Below, one piece after another: positions 62,878-64,000 of a stretch of 64,000 bases of DNA. How positions within the stretch are numbered: position 1 is the stretch's first letter; each line of letters starts with the position of its first letter. The stretch comes from Bin87 sp965197635 (GTDB lineage Bacteria > Chloroflexota > Dehalococcoidia > Lucifugimonadales > UBA3495), in assembly GCA_965197635.1 (NCBI GenBank), contig OZ240218.1, forward strand, positions 496,001 to 560,000, in the 5' to 3' direction. The notes below the pieces were generated by a model, which ran no database searches, had not been told where the DNA came from, and worked only from the letters and a program-made list of their open reading frames with translations. The translations under genes and the position numbers were made by a program.

Positions 62878-63784
62878 CTGAGCATTAGAATCAGCGTCCA
62901 GGTTGGACAGCGCGATGATGATGGTGAGAGCGGTGCCCTCATACACGAAAGAGGCCACCCCTACGGTCGCCAGGCCGCCGTTGGTCCCCGCGCCGGGAAT
63001 CGATGTTAGCGAAAACGCTGCGGAGGGCTGTTGCACCTGACTGCGTGGCGGTGGTAGTAGGTGATGGGGTGGTTGTAGTGGACTTGGTAGTGGCGGTTGA
63101 GGTTGTGGCGGTAGTTGTAGGGGTTGCCGTTGCCGTACCTTGGTGAGTCGCTTCCTCGCGGTCCGGCGAGAAGAGAATCTGGACGGGTGGATCCAGGTCT
63201 GCGTCGTCGTCGGGGCCGCGCACCTTCAACACGCAGGTCTCATGAGGTGAACTGGGCACGTAACCCGGATCGTACTTCTCAGACGCGACGTAAGCCTGGA
63301 TCGTCGTATATCCGGAGCTTTCGGTCTGGCGAATGATGAACCAGCCGTCGCCGTTGGAATCGGTCCAGAAGAATTCGCCATCAGCCGGTGGGATGGAACT
63401 CGGACACGCCGGAGTGTGGGCGAATGCCACGTCGTCGCGGGTCCCGGCCGCTCCAAACAGGATGGCGATCACCGCCAGCACGAGTAAAGCCGAAAGCCCG
63501 ACCGTACCGGCGGCGAGCCACTCAGCCCGGCGAGTTTTAGGCCGGACATCCGTGGTGCCCGGCTTCCGCTGATGCGGGGGAGCGCCGATTGACAATATCT
63601 GCGCCAATCGAGTGCCGCCAGGGAGATACGTGCCTCAAAGGAATTGCCTCAAGTTAGCATTGCCAACGCAAACTAGCAGACAATCGCGGGAATCCCAAAG
63701 CGACGGCACGCGCAGAAATCGCGCATTTTGATTGACTTGCCCGCCGGTTGCCGCCGCAGACGACACCAATGAAACCGCCCGTAT

Positions 63785-63991
63785 TTACCGGACGGATAGC
63801 GTAGTAGGGACCACTGCATCCGCGCTCTGACTTGCCCGGAGTTTTCGCAGCGCGTCGACGGTTCGGGCGTCCAGATCGACGGTTCTTACCGCCTTGTGTG
63901 ACTTGGGGCGTTTGGAGTACAGGCCCTGGCCCTTCGCTTTCAGCACGGCCGTAATGATGAGGATGGTTCCCAAATCAAGGTTGGCCTTCAC
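63785..63991 (-). pseudogene. Tyrosine recombinase (integrase) fragment
   Basis: About 68 residues: LDLGTILIITAVLKAKGQGL, YSKRPKSHKAVRTVDLDART, VDALRKLRASQ. The K-G-x-G-L...P-K-S-x-x-x-x-R-T-V-x-L-D block is the region just before the catalytic domain's first Lys in phage/ICE-type integrases. It stops before the catalytic H-x-x-R and Tyr, and a TAG precedes its first codon (63992-63994), so it is truncated on both sides. It marks another former mobile element at the window edge. Confidence 0.65.
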
Positions 63992-64000
63992 CTACTCTGG

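Larger units (their letters stand above)
60554..63607 (-). pseudogene. Surface protein with fibronectin type III domains, frameshifted and split by IS5
   Basis: From 63607 downward: a short basic N-terminus, a membrane anchor (VGLSALLVLAVIAILFGAAG), an extracellular domain (FFWTDSNGDGWFIIRQTESS), and a Thr-rich linker. A frame break follows near 63015, then SIPGAGTNGGLATVGVASFV up to the IS5 at 62044-62877. It resumes at TVDYYYRARVLQGSAAN, breaks again near 61590, has a fibronectin III domain (QWNAPSDNGSPIIRYSIMYV, ATYEIRVSACNAIGFSNWSP), breaks near 61160, has a second FnIII domain (QWTAPSDNGGSQVKMYAVLH, TEYSVQVAACNAVGMSEWST), and ends in a Gly/Asn-rich tract. At least three frame breaks plus the insertion make it non-functional, unless the breaks are sequencing errors in the low-complexity parts. 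Confidence 0.75.

Overview
The window reads as a GC-rich bacterial chromosome segment. Its catabolic content (two flavin/F420-type luciferase-like oxidoreductases, a fused CaiB/BaiF CoA-transferase with a thiolase-like protein and a DUF35 protein, M19 and M24 peptidases, a phosphotriesterase-like hydrolase, an SBP56 protein, tandem carboxymuconolactone-decarboxylase-like proteins) resembles Chloroflexota of the SAR202/Dehalococcoidia type. That placement is an inference from gene families; the window holds no rRNA or ribosomal protein gene.

Layout. 1-2.9 kb is a cluster of dead insertion sequences (IS701/DDE_5-like, IS5, IS630 and an internally deleted IS1380). 3.2-7.3 kb is ordinary chromosome: a membrane protein, an SBP56/methanethiol-oxidase-like protein and leucyl aminopeptidase (pepA). 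A tRNA-Arg(TCT) at 7.58 kb is followed by an accessory zone (7.9-17.8 kb) with a TPR fragment, an ISNCY-type element, a large DUF4011 SF1 helicase with a Vsr-like nuclease end that is broken by five lesions, an IS701 transposase, a scrap that looks like a type ISP restriction enzyme, nested IS21/IS66/IS256 remnants and a truncated TPP-enzyme gene. This looks like a decayed defence island.

18-37 kb is bracketed by two 1710-bp IS1380 copies in opposite orientation, with two copies of a 230-bp inverted-repeat element also facing each other just inside them. Between them lie a luciferase-like oxidoreductase, two overlapping CDF metal exporters, Uma2-family nucleases, a Gfo/Idh/MocA oxidoreductase, a three-gene HEPN-containing operon (25.8-27.2 kb), an aldo/keto reductase, a second luciferase-like protein, a Uma2 gene split by IS66 with a perfect 8-bp target duplication, an alpha/beta hydrolase, a BNR/beta-propeller protein and a HicB-like protein. 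The right IS1380 sits inside one unit of a five-unit array of palindromic repeats, about 138 bp apart, joined through ACTAGT-like junctions.

37.9-48.6 kb is catabolic: DUF35 + thiolase-like + fused CoA-transferase on the minus strand, then two polysaccharide-deacetylase-family proteins, three tandem carboxymuconolactone-decarboxylase-family paralogues and an MFS transporter on the plus strand. 48.7-52.4 kb is accessory: an unknown protein, an IS66 with perfect 8-bp target duplication, and a compact operon of an ImmA/IrrE protease, a two-TM protein and a truncated methyltransferase-like protein. 52.6-59 kb holds LVIVD-repeat, M24, M19 and phosphotriesterase-like genes. 59-64 kb holds a lipoprotein, a wrecked surface protein with fibronectin type III domains and an IS5 inside it, and an integrase fragment at the edge.

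The best candidates for undescribed systems are the HEPN operon (25849-27168), the ImmA/IrrE-membrane-methyltransferase operon (51208-52418) and the palindromic repeat array (35337-37750, interrupted by IS1380).
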